A program made the position numbers and the translations under genes. A stretch of DNA of 24,888 nucleotides from CAZNEZ01 sp964572475 (GTDB taxonomy: Bacteria > Bacillota > Clostridia > Lachnospirales > Lachnospiraceae): contig CAZNEZ010000036.1 of the NCBI GenBank assembly GCA_964572475.1, forward strand, positions 1-24,888, given 5' to 3'. Of the stretch, positions 1-7,681 are shown piece after piece (within the stretch, counting starts at the first letter, position 1; every line of letters starts with the position of its first letter). Below the pieces are notes generated by a model. It saw only the letters and a list, made by a program, of their open reading frames with translations. It ran no database searches and had not been told where the DNA came from.

Positions 1-8
1 AACAGAAA

Positions 9-51
9 CCTGAATTTTTAGGGAGAATTGCCCTCTCATGAATAATTCGGG
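9..51 (+). terminator. Nested hairpin at the left edge, probably the terminator of an upstream gene
   Basis: An outer stem pairs CCTGAATT (9-16) with AATTCGGG (44-51), with one G-U pair. An inner stem pairs AGGG (20-23) with CCCT (31-34). The U-tract afterwards is poor. It shares a 16-base segment, TCATGAATAATTCGGG (36-51), with the hairpin after the next gene, which supports a terminator role by analogy. Confidence 0.4.
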
Positions 52-109
52 ATTAGTAAAACATATGCAACAGAATTATAAACAAAAATGCAAAAAATGT
101 AAATTTATA

Positions 110-138
110 TTGGAATCTTTAAATAAAAATATTATAAT
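110..138 (+). promoter_or_regulatory. Sigma-A-type promoter for the acyltransferase gene
   Basis: A -35 box TTGGAA (110-115) and a perfect -10 box TATAAT (133-138) are separated by 17 bp. This predicts a transcript start near 145 and a leader of about 44 bases. Called by eye from the consensus. Confidence 0.6.
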
Positions 139-188
139 AATACATTATTGGAGTGTGTATTAGAATTAACACTAGAAAGTAGGTTAAC

Positions 189-1226
189 ATGGCTAAAAGA
201 AGTTTTTTTGTTCAGAACTGGATTGACTTTTTTAATGAATCAGAGATGAAATCTAAGCTCATTGGTAAAAGTATTTATATTTGGGATAAGGATAAATACG
301 GAGAACAGGTAAGTGAATATCTTGAAGAGAATAGAATCAGTATAACAGGATATGTGTCAGAATCAGAAGATAAGACAGATAAAATCTTAGAAGAACATCC
401 ATTTGTAATAGTAGCTAAGAGATATTCAGACAAAGAAGTCATAGGAAAGCTAATTAAGTATGGATATAAGCGTAATGTAGATATGATTTACATCTATAAT
501 TATGTGGAGGTTAAGGAAGTTGAAGGCTATTATAATGATTGCTGTGGTAATGAGGTTATAGTCGAAGAGGCGATGGAGGGACTTACACTTAACATATGTG
601 GATACAATAATAAAGTACATATAGGAAGAGATTTTTGGAGTCAAGACTTTAAGATGAATCTTAAAGGTGGAGCTGTTATGGATATTGAAGAAGGCGTAGC
701 AGCCAAAAATGGAATTATGTATCTTCACAATTCCAAATCCAAGATATGCAGATATTCATGGCTAGGAGGCAATTTCTTTATTAGTAATTTTGATGGTGAA
801 CTAGAGATAGGTGAAGAGTTTTCAGCATTAGACAGTTTATATATGTGCTGTGTTGAGAACACTAAGCTTACAATAGGACGGGAGTGTATGTGCGCTAAAA
901 GTGTTAAGATTCTATCAGGAGGAGCACATAGTTTATTTGACTTGACATTGAAAGAGAATATTAATATAAGAGATAATGTACATGTAACAATTGGAGAACA
1001 CGTATGGTTAGGAATGGAAGCTTCCGTAATATATAATTCAGACATTGGAGAACATTCTATGGTAGGAGCCAAGTCATTAGTTAAAGGAAAGTATCCAGAC
1101 CATTGTGTGATTGCAGGTAATATTGCTAAAGTAGTTAGAACTAATACTGATTGGAATGCTAACGATTACATGAGCTTTGCAGAGTATCAGGAACTTGAAG
1201 AGATTAAGCGCAAACAGAAAAGATAG
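189..1226 (+). CDS. Left-handed beta-helix (hexapeptide repeat) acyltransferase-like protein
   Basis: A 345-residue protein. The C-terminal two thirds (about 130-325) has the Ile/Val/Gly-rich hexapeptide periodicity of left-handed beta-helix acyltransferases, ending in the typical segment HVWLGMEASVIYNSDIGEHS followed by a PDHCVIAGNIAK-like turn. Such proteins usually transfer acetyl groups to sugars in surface-polysaccharide pathways. The first 120 residues begin with SIYIWDKDKYGEQV, which resembles the nucleotide-binding-like domain found in front of some sugar O-acyltransferases. This second assignment is weaker. The ATG at 189 has an AGG five bases upstream and a good promoter further up. 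Hairpins with a shared 16-base motif flank the gene. The acceptor substrate cannot be predicted. No signal peptide is visible, so the protein is probably cytoplasmic. Confidence 0.75.
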   Translation: MAKRSFFVQNWIDFFNESEMKSKLIGKSIYIWDKDKYGEQVSEYLEENRISITGYVSESEDKTDKILEEHPFVIVAKRYSDKEVIGKLIKYGYKRNVDMIYIYNYVEVKEVEGYYNDCCGNEVIVEEAMEGLTLNICGYNNKVHIGRDFWSQDFKMNLKGGAVMDIEEGVAAKNGIMYLHNSKSKICRYSWLGGNFFISNFDGELEIGEEFSALDSLYMCCVENTKLTIGRECMCAKSVKILSGGAHSLFDLTLKENINIRDNVHVTIGEHVWLGMEASVIYNSDIGEHSMVGAKSLVKGKYPDHCVIAGNIAKVVRTNTDWNANDYMSFAEYQELEEIKRKQKR

Positions 1227-1258
1227 TATCATAACATCGTTTTTCATCATATATATAG

Positions 1259-1286
1259 CCCGAATTATCATGAATAATTCGGGTTT
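1259..1286 (+). terminator. Hairpin terminator after the acyltransferase gene
   Basis: A perfect 10-bp stem, CCCGAATTAT (1259-1268) with ATAATTCGGG (1274-1283), has a 5-base loop and is followed by a short TTT run. The weak U-tract makes efficiency uncertain. Confidence 0.6.
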
Positions 1287-1357
1287 AATATAGTATTTGA
1301 TATGCTTGAAGAAGTAAATATGGAATTTGGTCAAAAAACAGAAGAATAGGATTATAG

Positions 1358-1400
1358 TAATAGATATGAAAGCGTATATTACGATAATAGATATAAAAGC
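1358..1400. repeat. Two 16-base imperfect direct repeats upstream of a promoter
   Basis: TAATAGATATGAAAGC (1358-1373) and TAATAGATATAAAAGC (1385-1400) differ at one base and are 27 bases apart, start to start. They end six bases before the proposed -35 box of the methyltransferase promoter. Their function is unknown. Confidence 0.5.
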
Positions 1401-1405
1401 TTTCA

Positions 1406-1433
1406 TTGCAATAATCATAGAATCGTGTATAAT
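1406..1433 (+). promoter_or_regulatory. Sigma-A-type promoter for the methyltransferase gene
   Basis: TTGCAA (1406-1411), a 16-bp spacer and a perfect TATAAT (1428-1433). This predicts a leader of about 125 bases before the TTG start at 1567. Confidence 0.5.
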
Positions 1434-1566
1434 TTACTAAAGAATTGCGATGAGTATCAATATTGTAACAGTCAATAAAATAAAGTATTATTGTATTGGC
1501 AAAGGATTCTGTATTAAAGGATGGTCGCATATTGACAAACAGCTAAAGGAAAGATAGAGGAACAAT

Positions 1567-3090
1567 TTGGATAATCAGATTAAAGTAATTGTAGATAGTA
1601 TTTTATTAGGTGATAATGTAAGACAGAATTTGAGCAACCTTCGTCAGGAGATAAAAGATGAGGGTAAGTTAATGAATCTGATTGATTTGATAGAAGATGA
1701 AAGGCTTTCAGAAAAATTTATAGATTTATTAAAAAACGATGATGCTAAAACTAGGAAAAATGCAGCCTTACTATTAGGGGATATAGCTATGCAAGAGTCA
1801 TTAATGGCATTGTATAGCGCATTTTGTAAAGAGGACAAGTTATTTGTTAAGGCTTCATATCTTCAGGCCATGAGAGAACTTGATTATAGAGAAGTTTTAC
1901 CTGAGTTAAAAGATATATTAGTTAAGATTGAAACAATGGATATAGCAGAAGAGAATAAAAAGCATATTTACGAGCAGACTAAGATTCTTACAGAACTGAT
2001 TGTAACAATAGAGGGATTTAAAGCTCACGAATTTCGTGGCAATAAAGAAGAGTCAGAGATTATTTTATTAACCAATAGAGATTATCAGGATATTACAGCC
2101 AGACAGATTAATAGTTCTAATATTAAGGTTATTCCAGCAGGATTACAGTTGAAAACAGATAGACTTGATCAGATTGTAACTATTAGAACATACAAAGAAT
2201 TATTGTTTATAGTACAAGGCATGAAACACTGTATAATGGAACCTATGGCTGTAGCTAAGCAAATAACCAGTTCAGATATAATATATTTCATGGAAAAGCG
2301 CCATAAAGGTAAAGCTCCATTTTATTTTAGAATAGATATTAAGTCTAAAATGGAGCTTGATAAAAAGAGTGAATTTGTTAGAAAATTGTCAATGGAGATT
2401 GAAAGAGGAACTAATAGACAGCTTATTAATTCACCATCGCATTATGAATTTGAGATAAGGATTATTGAGAATAAAGATGGAGAGTGCAATATGTTAGTTA
2501 AACTCAATACTTTAGCTGATAACCGATTTTCATATAGAAAAGAGCATATTTCCGCTAGTATTCGTCCTGTAAATGCCGCTCTTTTGGTGGAATTAGCGAA
2601 AGAATATATGGCTGCGGACGCACAGGTATTAGATCCATTTTGCGGAGTGGGTACAATGCTTATTGAACGTCAGAAAGTAGTAAAGGCTAATACATCTTAT
2701 GGTATTGATATTCAAGATAATGCAATTGAAAAAGCCAAGATAAACACAGAAGCAGCGGGACAGATAATACATTTTATTAACAAAAGTTACTTTGATTTTG
2801 AGCATCAGTACCTATTTGATGAGATATTTACTAATATGCCATTTGCAGCTGGTAGATATAAGGATGGAAGTATTTCAAATGGTTATGGAACAGAAGAAGA
2901 TAATCTGTATGAACTATATGATAAGTTTTTTGACAAAACAAAAGACCACCTTAAGGAAGATGGTCGAATTATTATGTATACACATGACAGAGAATTTGTA
3001 AGAGAGCTTGCACCTAAGTACAATTATAAGATAGTAAAGCACTTTGAGATTCTCAGTAAAGAAAAAACAGACTTATTTATATTAGAATAG
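1567..3090 (+). CDS. HEAT-repeat / THUMP-like / Rossmann methyltransferase, probable RNA modification enzyme
   Basis: A 507-residue protein starting at TTG, with an AGAGGA-type SD just upstream. The order seen is: helical HEAT-like repeats (about 55-125), a middle region with THUMP-like character (about 150-320), and a C-terminal S-adenosylmethionine-dependent methyltransferase of the UPF0020/Trm11/RlmL type. Motif I is DPFCGVGTM (from D356) and the motif IV position reads NMPF (N423). In this family motif IV is normally NPPY/F or DPPY/F, which flips out the target base, so the first Pro is replaced by Met. By family the substrate is tRNA or rRNA, with an N2-methylguanosine product most likely, but the target cannot be deduced. 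HEAT repeats fused in front of such an enzyme are uncommon and may act in docking. The gene converges on the ZIP gene with 6 bases between stops and no clear terminator. Confidence 0.75.
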   Translation: MDNQIKVIVDSILLGDNVRQNLSNLRQEIKDEGKLMNLIDLIEDERLSEKFIDLLKNDDAKTRKNAALLLGDIAMQESLMALYSAFCKEDKLFVKASYLQAMRELDYREVLPELKDILVKIETMDIAEENKKHIYEQTKILTELIVTIEGFKAHEFRGNKEESEIILLTNRDYQDITARQINSSNIKVIPAGLQLKTDRLDQIVTIRTYKELLFIVQGMKHCIMEPMAVAKQITSSDIIYFMEKRHKGKAPFYFRIDIKSKMELDKKSEFVRKLSMEIERGTNRQLINSPSHYEFEIRIIENKDGECNMLVKLNTLADNRFSYRKEHISASIRPVNAALLVELAKEYMAADAQVLDPFCGVGTMLIERQKVVKANTSYGIDIQDNAIEKAKINTEAAGQIIHFINKSYFDFEHQYLFDEIFTNMPFAAGRYKDGSISNGYGTEEDNLYELYDKFFDKTKDHLKEDGRIIMYTHDREFVRELAPKYNYKIVKHFEILSKEKTDLFILE

Positions 3091-3096
3091 TAATAA

Positions 3097-3885
3097 TTAT
3101 CCTAAAGCTACGTCTAAGAACATCATTAACGCAAATCCTATTGCCGCACCAATTGTACCAATATTAGAGTGCTCTCCAGATTGTGCCTCAGGAATAAGTT
3201 CTTCCACAACTACATATATCATAGCACCTGCGGCAAATGATAGAATATAAGGTAGAACAGGTGTTATCAGAGATGTTAACAGTATGGTAATAATTGCACC
3301 AATTGGCTCAACAAGCCCTGATAAAAATCCATATGAAAAAGCACGCTTTTTGGTAATACCACTTCCTAATAGTGGCATAGATATAATTGCTCCCTCAGGA
3401 AAGTTCTGAATAGCAATTCCTATAGCAAGTACAAAAGCACCAGCAGCAGTTATGGTAGTGTTACCTGATATAAAACCTGCAAATACAACTCCTACAGCCA
3501 TTCCCTCAGGAATATTATGCAGAGTGACCGCAAGAATAAGCATAGTGGACTTTCCAAGGCTTGATGGTTTACCTTCAGGTTTATCAGTATCTGTATGAAG
3601 ATGAGGAATAATAGTATCAAGTAATAGCAGGAAGCCTATACCCAGCAGAAATCCTATAACGGCAGGAAGCCATCCAGTACCGCCAGATGCCTCATCCATA
3701 TCAATGGCCGGAATAAGAAGAGACCATACAGAGGCAGCAATCATAACTCCAGAAGCAAATCCTAAAAGAGCCTTATTGACAGATGATTTCATCTCTCGTT
3801 TAAGAAGAAATACCATAGCAGCACCTAAAGAAGTGCCAATTAGTGGTATCATAATTCCAATTAAAGTCTGTAGTGTAGCATTCAT
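3097..3885 (-). CDS. ZIP family metal (Zn/Fe/Mn) transporter
   Basis: A 262-residue polytopic membrane protein of the ZIP family, predicted to import divalent metals such as zinc, iron or manganese across the cytoplasmic membrane. The paired metal-binding helices are recognisable: HNIPEG (H123, E127) and QNFPEG (around 160-165). A His-containing loop, PHLHTDTDKPEG (about 94-105), lies between earlier helices, as is usual in the family. The length is normal. The ATG overlaps the stop of the upstream flavoprotein by one base (TAATG), with an AAGGTG SD inside that gene's end, so the two are cotranscribed and probably translationally coupled. Metal preference cannot be read from sequence. Association with a rubredoxin protein suggests an iron or redox-stress context, which is inference. 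Confidence 0.88.
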   Translation of the reverse strand: MNATLQTLIGIMIPLIGTSLGAAMVFLLKREMKSSVNKALLGFASGVMIAASVWSLLIPAIDMDEASGGTGWLPAVIGFLLGIGFLLLLDTIIPHLHTDTDKPEGKPSSLGKSTMLILAVTLHNIPEGMAVGVVFAGFISGNTTITAAGAFVLAIGIAIQNFPEGAIISMPLLGSGITKKRAFSYGFLSGLVEPIGAIITILLTSLITPVLPYILSFAAGAMIYVVVEELIPEAQSGEHSNIGTIGAAIGFALMMFLDVALG

Positions 3886-4499
3886 TATTTATCACCTTCT
3901 ATTTTAACAAAATCAGCCGCACCATGCTTACATATAGGACAGATAAAGTCAGAAGGAAGTTCATCACCTTCATATACATATCCACAAATAGCACAGCGAT
4001 ATCCTTTTGATTTAACAGGCTCTTGCTTTGGTTTAGTATTAGCCTGGTAATAATTGTATGTGATACTTTCCTCAGTTCCAAGCTTAACGGCATCAATTAT
4101 CTCAGCTTTAAATAAAGTATGTGTTCCGAAATCCATTGAATCTACAACATTTCCAGATAGATATGCATTAGTAAATTCAGGAATATACATAATTCCGTTA
4201 TCTGCGCGTGCCGCATTACTAAAATCTATAAACTTGTTAGTAGTTTTACCTGACTGAAATCCAAAATGCTTAAAAATCTCGAAAGGAGCCTGTTTAGTAA
4301 GCATAGAAATATTAAAGCAGCCTGATTCTTTAATCATATCGTGAGTAAGGTTTTGCTTATTCACTCCGATTACACATGTGAGTGGATTAGAGGAAACCTG
4401 CATAAGAGTGTTAATTATGCATCCATTATCCTTACCATTCTGACTAGCAGTTAAAACATATAATCCGTATCCAATATTAAAAAGTGCTGAATTATCCAT
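3885..4499 (-). CDS. Flavin reductase-rubredoxin fusion (high-molecular-weight rubredoxin type)
   Basis: A 204-residue fusion. Residues 1 to about 155 match the flavin reductase-like FMN-binding fold (ALFNIGYGLYVLTASQNGKD near the start). Residues 167-204 form a rubredoxin domain with the iron-binding CxxC pairs C169/C172 and C187/C190. In related anaerobes (the Hrb protein of Moorella) such fusions pass electrons from NAD(P)H to flavo-diiron proteins that reduce O2 or NO. That role is inferred here, and no flavo-diiron gene lies in the window. I place the start at the ATG at 4499, because GAGG (4506-4509) lies six bases upstream. An in-frame ATG at 4511 has no SD. A GC-rich dyad (4516-4526) precedes the gene. 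It forms an operon with the ZIP transporter. Confidence 0.88.
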   Translation of the reverse strand: MDNSALFNIGYGLYVLTASQNGKDNGCIINTLMQVSSNPLTCVIGVNKQNLTHDMIKESGCFNISMLTKQAPFEIFKHFGFQSGKTTNKFIDFSNAARADNGIMYIPEFTNAYLSGNVVDSMDFGTHTLFKAEIIDAVKLGTEESITYNYYQANTKPKQEPVKSKGYRCAICGYVYEGDELPSDFICPICKHGAADFVKIEGDK

Positions 4500-4505
4500 A
4501 TAAAT

Positions 4506-4509
4506 CCTC
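4506..4509 (-). promoter_or_regulatory. SD that decides the start of the flavoprotein-rubredoxin gene
   Basis: GAGG on the reverse strand lies six bases before the ATG at 4499. It sits inside the N-terminal extension that would result from the upstream ATG at 4511, which itself lacks an SD. Confidence 0.6.
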
Positions 4510-4515
4510 ATTTCT

Positions 4516-4526
4516 GCGCATAGCGC
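4516..4526. repeat. GC-rich perfect dyad GCGC-ATA-GCGC in the leader of the rubredoxin operon
   Basis: A four-base-pair GC dyad with a 3-base centre stands out in very AT-rich surroundings, between the SD and the presumed promoter of the reverse-strand operon. It may be a small operator or a leader stem. It may also be chance. Confidence 0.3.
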
Positions 4527-4602
4527 TGATTAGTAATAAAAGTTAATAGTAATAATTAAAGAATAACTTAAAAAAGGTCAAAAATCAATTCATTTTATAC
4601 AC

Positions 4603-4631
4603 TTGAGTTTTAATTTATAATCCTGTATTAT
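4603..4631 (+). promoter_or_regulatory. Sigma-A-type promoter for the hybrid kinase operon
   Basis: TTGAGT (4603-4608), a 17-bp spacer and TATTAT (4626-4631). The predicted transcript start is near 4638, leaving a leader of about 56 bases before the kinase start. It would drive the kinase, upp, response regulator and GHKL kinase run. Confidence 0.5.
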
Positions 4632-4693
4632 AAGAACTAATAAGATTATTAAGTAACCGATAGATAATATAATACCTAAGGAGCAGTAATTTG

Positions 4694-7009
4694 ATGAATA
4701 TTAAGAAAATGCAAGGGATAAAAACAATACTAACTGTTGGTATGATAGTAAGTATATCTGTATTAACAGCATTTATACCAGAAAAAGTATTAGCTGATAT
4801 TTGGACAATATCAAGTTCTAATGAAGATAATGATTCATCAGTTGATACTAAAGAATTAGAAGTAAAGGTAGAATTTACTGAAGAGGAGAAAGAATATATT
4901 AAGAATGCGGGAGCAATTACAATAGGTAATCTTCCATCCAGAGCACCACTTTCAAGTGTAGATGAAGATGGTAATGTTATAGGAATTACTGAAGATATAC
5001 TTCAGGAGATATCCAATATAAGCGGTCTTAAGTTTGATATAAAAGCAATTTCATATGGAGAAAAGCCAATTGCAGCACTTAAGAATGGTGAATTTGACTT
5101 TGTGGCAGGAATAGTCAGAACACAGAATTTTCTTGATGATTCAGAGTTACTAGTTACTGATTCTTTTATGTCATCAAATGTAGTTCCAATAGTTAAATCT
5201 GGAACAGAATATGATCCGTCCAAAAACCTTAAGATTGCGATTCCATCAACATTTCAGACATTAGATGAGTATATAAAAGAGAATCATACTAATTTTGATA
5301 TAGTTTATTATGATAATAATTACAAGTGTCTTGAAGCAGTTTCAGATGGTGAGGTTGATGTAACAATGCAGAATGAGTATCTTGTAAATTATCAATTACA
5401 GATACCAAGATATAAAAATCTTGAGATTGTAAAAGCTTATTTTTTTAGTGAAGATTCAGCAATGGCTACGCTTAGCAGTACAGATACAACACTTGTTTCT
5501 ATAATTAATAAATCTATAGCAATATTATCCCAATCTACAGTTAATCAAATTATTGTGGCTAATACTGCCTCTTATCAATATAAATATACATTAGGTGATC
5601 TTGTATATATGTACAAAGTGCCAATTATTATTGTATCAGTACTTACTATTCTTTGCATGCTAATGCTAATTATTATAATAATAATTAGAAGAAAGAATGA
5701 AGTCAAACTTAAAAACAATAATGAAAAATTAGAAGAACTTGTATGTCAGTTAGAAGAGGCAAAGCAAAGTGCAATAGAAGCAATGGATAATGCTAAAAAG
5801 GCCAATAAAGCAAAAAGTACTTTTTTATCTAGAATGAGTCATGAGATAAGAACACCGATGAATGCTATAATTGGACTTATTTCACTTACACAAAGAGTGG
5901 TTAAAGATAATCAAGCTGCAATAGATAATCTAGAAAAGATATCATTTTCATCTAAAACATTACTTAATATAATTAATGATGTACTTGATATGTCAGCAAT
6001 TGAGAATGATAAGCTTAAGATTGGTAATAATCCTTTTGATTTAAAAAGTTTAATAACATCTGTTTCATCCATGTATTATCCATTATGTAAGGATAAGAAT
6101 ATTGATTTTGACCTTTGCCTGTCAGGAGTAACAGAGGAAAATCTAATAGGAGATCAATTAAGACTTAACCAGATTCTTAATAATCTTATGTCAAATGCAT
6201 TAAAGTTTACAGCAGAAGGTGGAAGCATAAAATTAGTAGTTTCTCAAAAGAAAACAGATAGTAATAAGGTATATATGCAGTTCTCAGTTATAGATAATGG
6301 GTGTGGAATGAACGAGGATATGAAGAATAGACTATTTAAGCCATTTGAACAGGAAAGTGAGAGAACGGCACTTGAGCATGGAGGCTCAGGATTAGGACTT
6401 TCAATTACGCAGAGTCTTGTAACTATGATGCTTGGTTCTATACAGGTGGAAAGTCAGGAAGGAAAAGGAAGTACATTTACCGTATCAATTCCATTTACAA
6501 GAACAGAATATTCGATATCCGATTTAGATTCAGAACGTCTAAAGGGTATTTCGGCATATGATGTGAATGAAGTTCAGAATATAGGACAATGCAATGACTC
6601 GGATATTAACTTTTTCGGACACAAGGTTATGCTTGTTGATGATACATTATTTAATGTCGAAGTAGCAAAGGAATTACTGCAGATTGTGGGATTGGAAGTG
6701 GAAGTAGCTGAGAATGGAAAAATAGCAGTTGATAAGTTTGAAAATAGTAAATCAGGTACATATGAAGCTATACTTATGGATGTTCAAATGCCTGTAATGA
6801 ATGGATACGATGCAACAAAGGCTATTAGACAATCTAGTCATCCAGAAGCTAAATCAATACCAATAATTGCCATGACTGCAAATGCATTTACAGAGGATAT
6901 TGCAGAATCCTTTAGTGTAGGAATGAATGATCATCTGACTAAGCCAATTGATCCTGATGTATTGTACAAGACACTTGACAAATACCTTAATAGAATTGAT
7001 AATAAGTAG
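4694..7009 (+). CDS. Hybrid sensor histidine kinase with extracytoplasmic solute-binding domain and C-terminal receiver
   Basis: A 771-residue membrane sensor. The order seen is: a signal peptide or first membrane segment (about 10-35); an extracytoplasmic SBP_bac_3-like solute-binding domain (about 60-295); a membrane helix (310-331) rich in Ile; a coiled coil; HisKA with the phospho-acceptor H383 in SHEIRTPMNAIIGL; HATPase_c with an N box near N501 and G boxes DNGCGM and GGSGLGLS; and a receiver with phospho-acceptor D696 in MDVQMPVMNGYD. By family it autophosphorylates on ligand binding (amino acid- or opine-like) and relays to the receiver. No HPt domain or DNA-binding output follows, so the relay partner is unknown. 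An in-frame TTG at 4691 directly precedes the ATG at 4694. AAGGAG (4678-4683) could serve either, and ATG is preferred. The gap to upp is 38 bases with no terminator. Confidence 0.88.
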   Translation: MNIKKMQGIKTILTVGMIVSISVLTAFIPEKVLADIWTISSSNEDNDSSVDTKELEVKVEFTEEEKEYIKNAGAITIGNLPSRAPLSSVDEDGNVIGITEDILQEISNISGLKFDIKAISYGEKPIAALKNGEFDFVAGIVRTQNFLDDSELLVTDSFMSSNVVPIVKSGTEYDPSKNLKIAIPSTFQTLDEYIKENHTNFDIVYYDNNYKCLEAVSDGEVDVTMQNEYLVNYQLQIPRYKNLEIVKAYFFSEDSAMATLSSTDTTLVSIINKSIAILSQSTVNQIIVANTASYQYKYTLGDLVYMYKVPIIIVSVLTILCMLMLIIIIIIRRKNEVKLKNNNEKLEELVCQLEEAKQSAIEAMDNAKKANKAKSTFLSRMSHEIRTPMNAIIGLISLTQRVVKDNQAAIDNLEKISFSSKTLLNIINDVLDMSAIENDKLKIGNNPFDLKSLITSVSSMYYPLCKDKNIDFDLCLSGVTEENLIGDQLRLNQILNNLMSNALKFTAEGGSIKLVVSQKKTDSNKVYMQFSVIDNGCGMNEDMKNRLFKPFEQESERTALEHGGSGLGLSITQSLVTMMLGSIQVESQEGKGSTFTVSIPFTRTEYSISDLDSERLKGISAYDVNEVQNIGQCNDSDINFFGHKVMLVDDTLFNVEVAKELLQIVGLEVEVAENGKIAVDKFENSKSGTYEAILMDVQMPVMNGYDATKAIRQSSHPEAKSIPIIAMTANAFTEDIAESFSVGMNDHLTKPIDPDVLYKTLDKYLNRIDNK

Positions 7010-7047
7010 AGAAAAACTCGCCAATAAGACGACAGAAAAGAGGAAAT

Positions 7048-7680
7048 ATGAACGATAACGTAACAATACTCAACCATCCATTAATTAAACACAAGATATC
7101 AAGACTGAGAGATAAGAATACTGGTACTAATGAATTCAGAAATCTTATAGAAGAGATTGCAATGCTTATGGGATATGAAGCATTAAGAGATCTTGAAACA
7201 GTAGATGTTGAGATAGAGACACCTATTGAAAAATGTATGGCACCTGTACTTGCTGGTAGAAAATTAGCAGTAGTTCCTATTTTAAGAGCAGGACTTGGAA
7301 TGGTTAATGGTATATTAGCGCTTACTCCAAGTGCAAAAGTTGGACATATTGGATTATGCCGTAATGAAGAGACACATGAGCCAGAAGAATACTATTGTAA
7401 GCTTCCAACACCTATTGAAGAGAGAACCATTGTTGTTACAGACCCTATGTTAGCAACTGGAGGTTCAGCAGTAGCAGCAGTTAATTTTATTAAAGAACGC
7501 GGTGGAAAGAATATTAAATTTATGTCCATTATTGCAGCACCAGAGGGAATTGAAAGACTTAACGCAGAACATCCTGATGTACAGCTTTATGTAGGTCAAG
7601 TAGACAGATGTCTTAATAGTGATGCGTATATTTGTCCAGGACTTGGAGATGCAGGAGACAGAATTTTCGGTACAAAATAA
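7048..7680 (+). CDS. upp: Uracil phosphoribosyltransferase
   Basis: A 210-residue enzyme converting uracil and PRPP to UMP and pyrophosphate in cytoplasmic pyrimidine salvage. Recognised by VPILRAGLGMVNGIL (about 76-90), the PRPP loop VVTDPMLATGGSA (about 129-141, with D132), the IIAAPEGI segment and the C-terminal GDAGDRIFGTK. The length is normal for the family. The ATG follows GAGGAAAT, a good SD. The setting is unusual: it sits 38 bases after a hybrid kinase and a single base before a LytTR response regulator, on the same strand, with no uracil permease or other pyrimidine gene nearby. It may be carried in this transcript for coordinated expression, or only by chance. Confidence 0.97.
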   Translation: MNDNVTILNHPLIKHKISRLRDKNTGTNEFRNLIEEIAMLMGYEALRDLETVDVEIETPIEKCMAPVLAGRKLAVVPILRAGLGMVNGILALTPSAKVGHIGLCRNEETHEPEEYYCKLPTPIEERTIVVTDPMLATGGSAVAAVNFIKERGGKNIKFMSIIAAPEGIERLNAEHPDVQLYVGQVDRCLNSDAYICPGLGDAGDRIFGTK

Positions 7681-7681
7681 T

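Larger units (their letters stand above)
1227..1566. other. 340-base intergenic region with terminator, direct repeats and promoter
   Basis: An AT-rich gap. It holds a hairpin after the acyltransferase (1259-1286), a pair of imperfect 16-base direct repeats (1358-1373 and 1385-1400) and a sigma-A-type promoter (1406-1433). Reverse-strand open frames cross the region, but they lack a convincing ribosome binding site or family resemblance. No coding gene is called. Confidence 0.6.

Noticed and set aside
36..1283. Mobile element bounded by 16-bp repeats
   Set aside because: No transposase or integrase is present, and the repeats are parts of terminator-like hairpins, so a shared terminator or tandem duplication is simpler.
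1077..1530. Reverse-strand frames covering the intergenic region 1227-1566
   Set aside because: Tyr/Ile/Phe-rich translations of AT-rich DNA with no SD and no family features. One extends into the acyltransferase gene.
4509..4511. ATG at 4511 as the start of the flavoprotein-rubredoxin gene
   Set aside because: No SD precedes it, while a GAGG lies six bases before the next in-frame ATG at 4499.
7619..7681. Longer response regulator starting inside upp
   Set aside because: The extra 21 residues overlap upp and do not belong to the receiver fold, which begins canonically at MQIVICDDD (7682).
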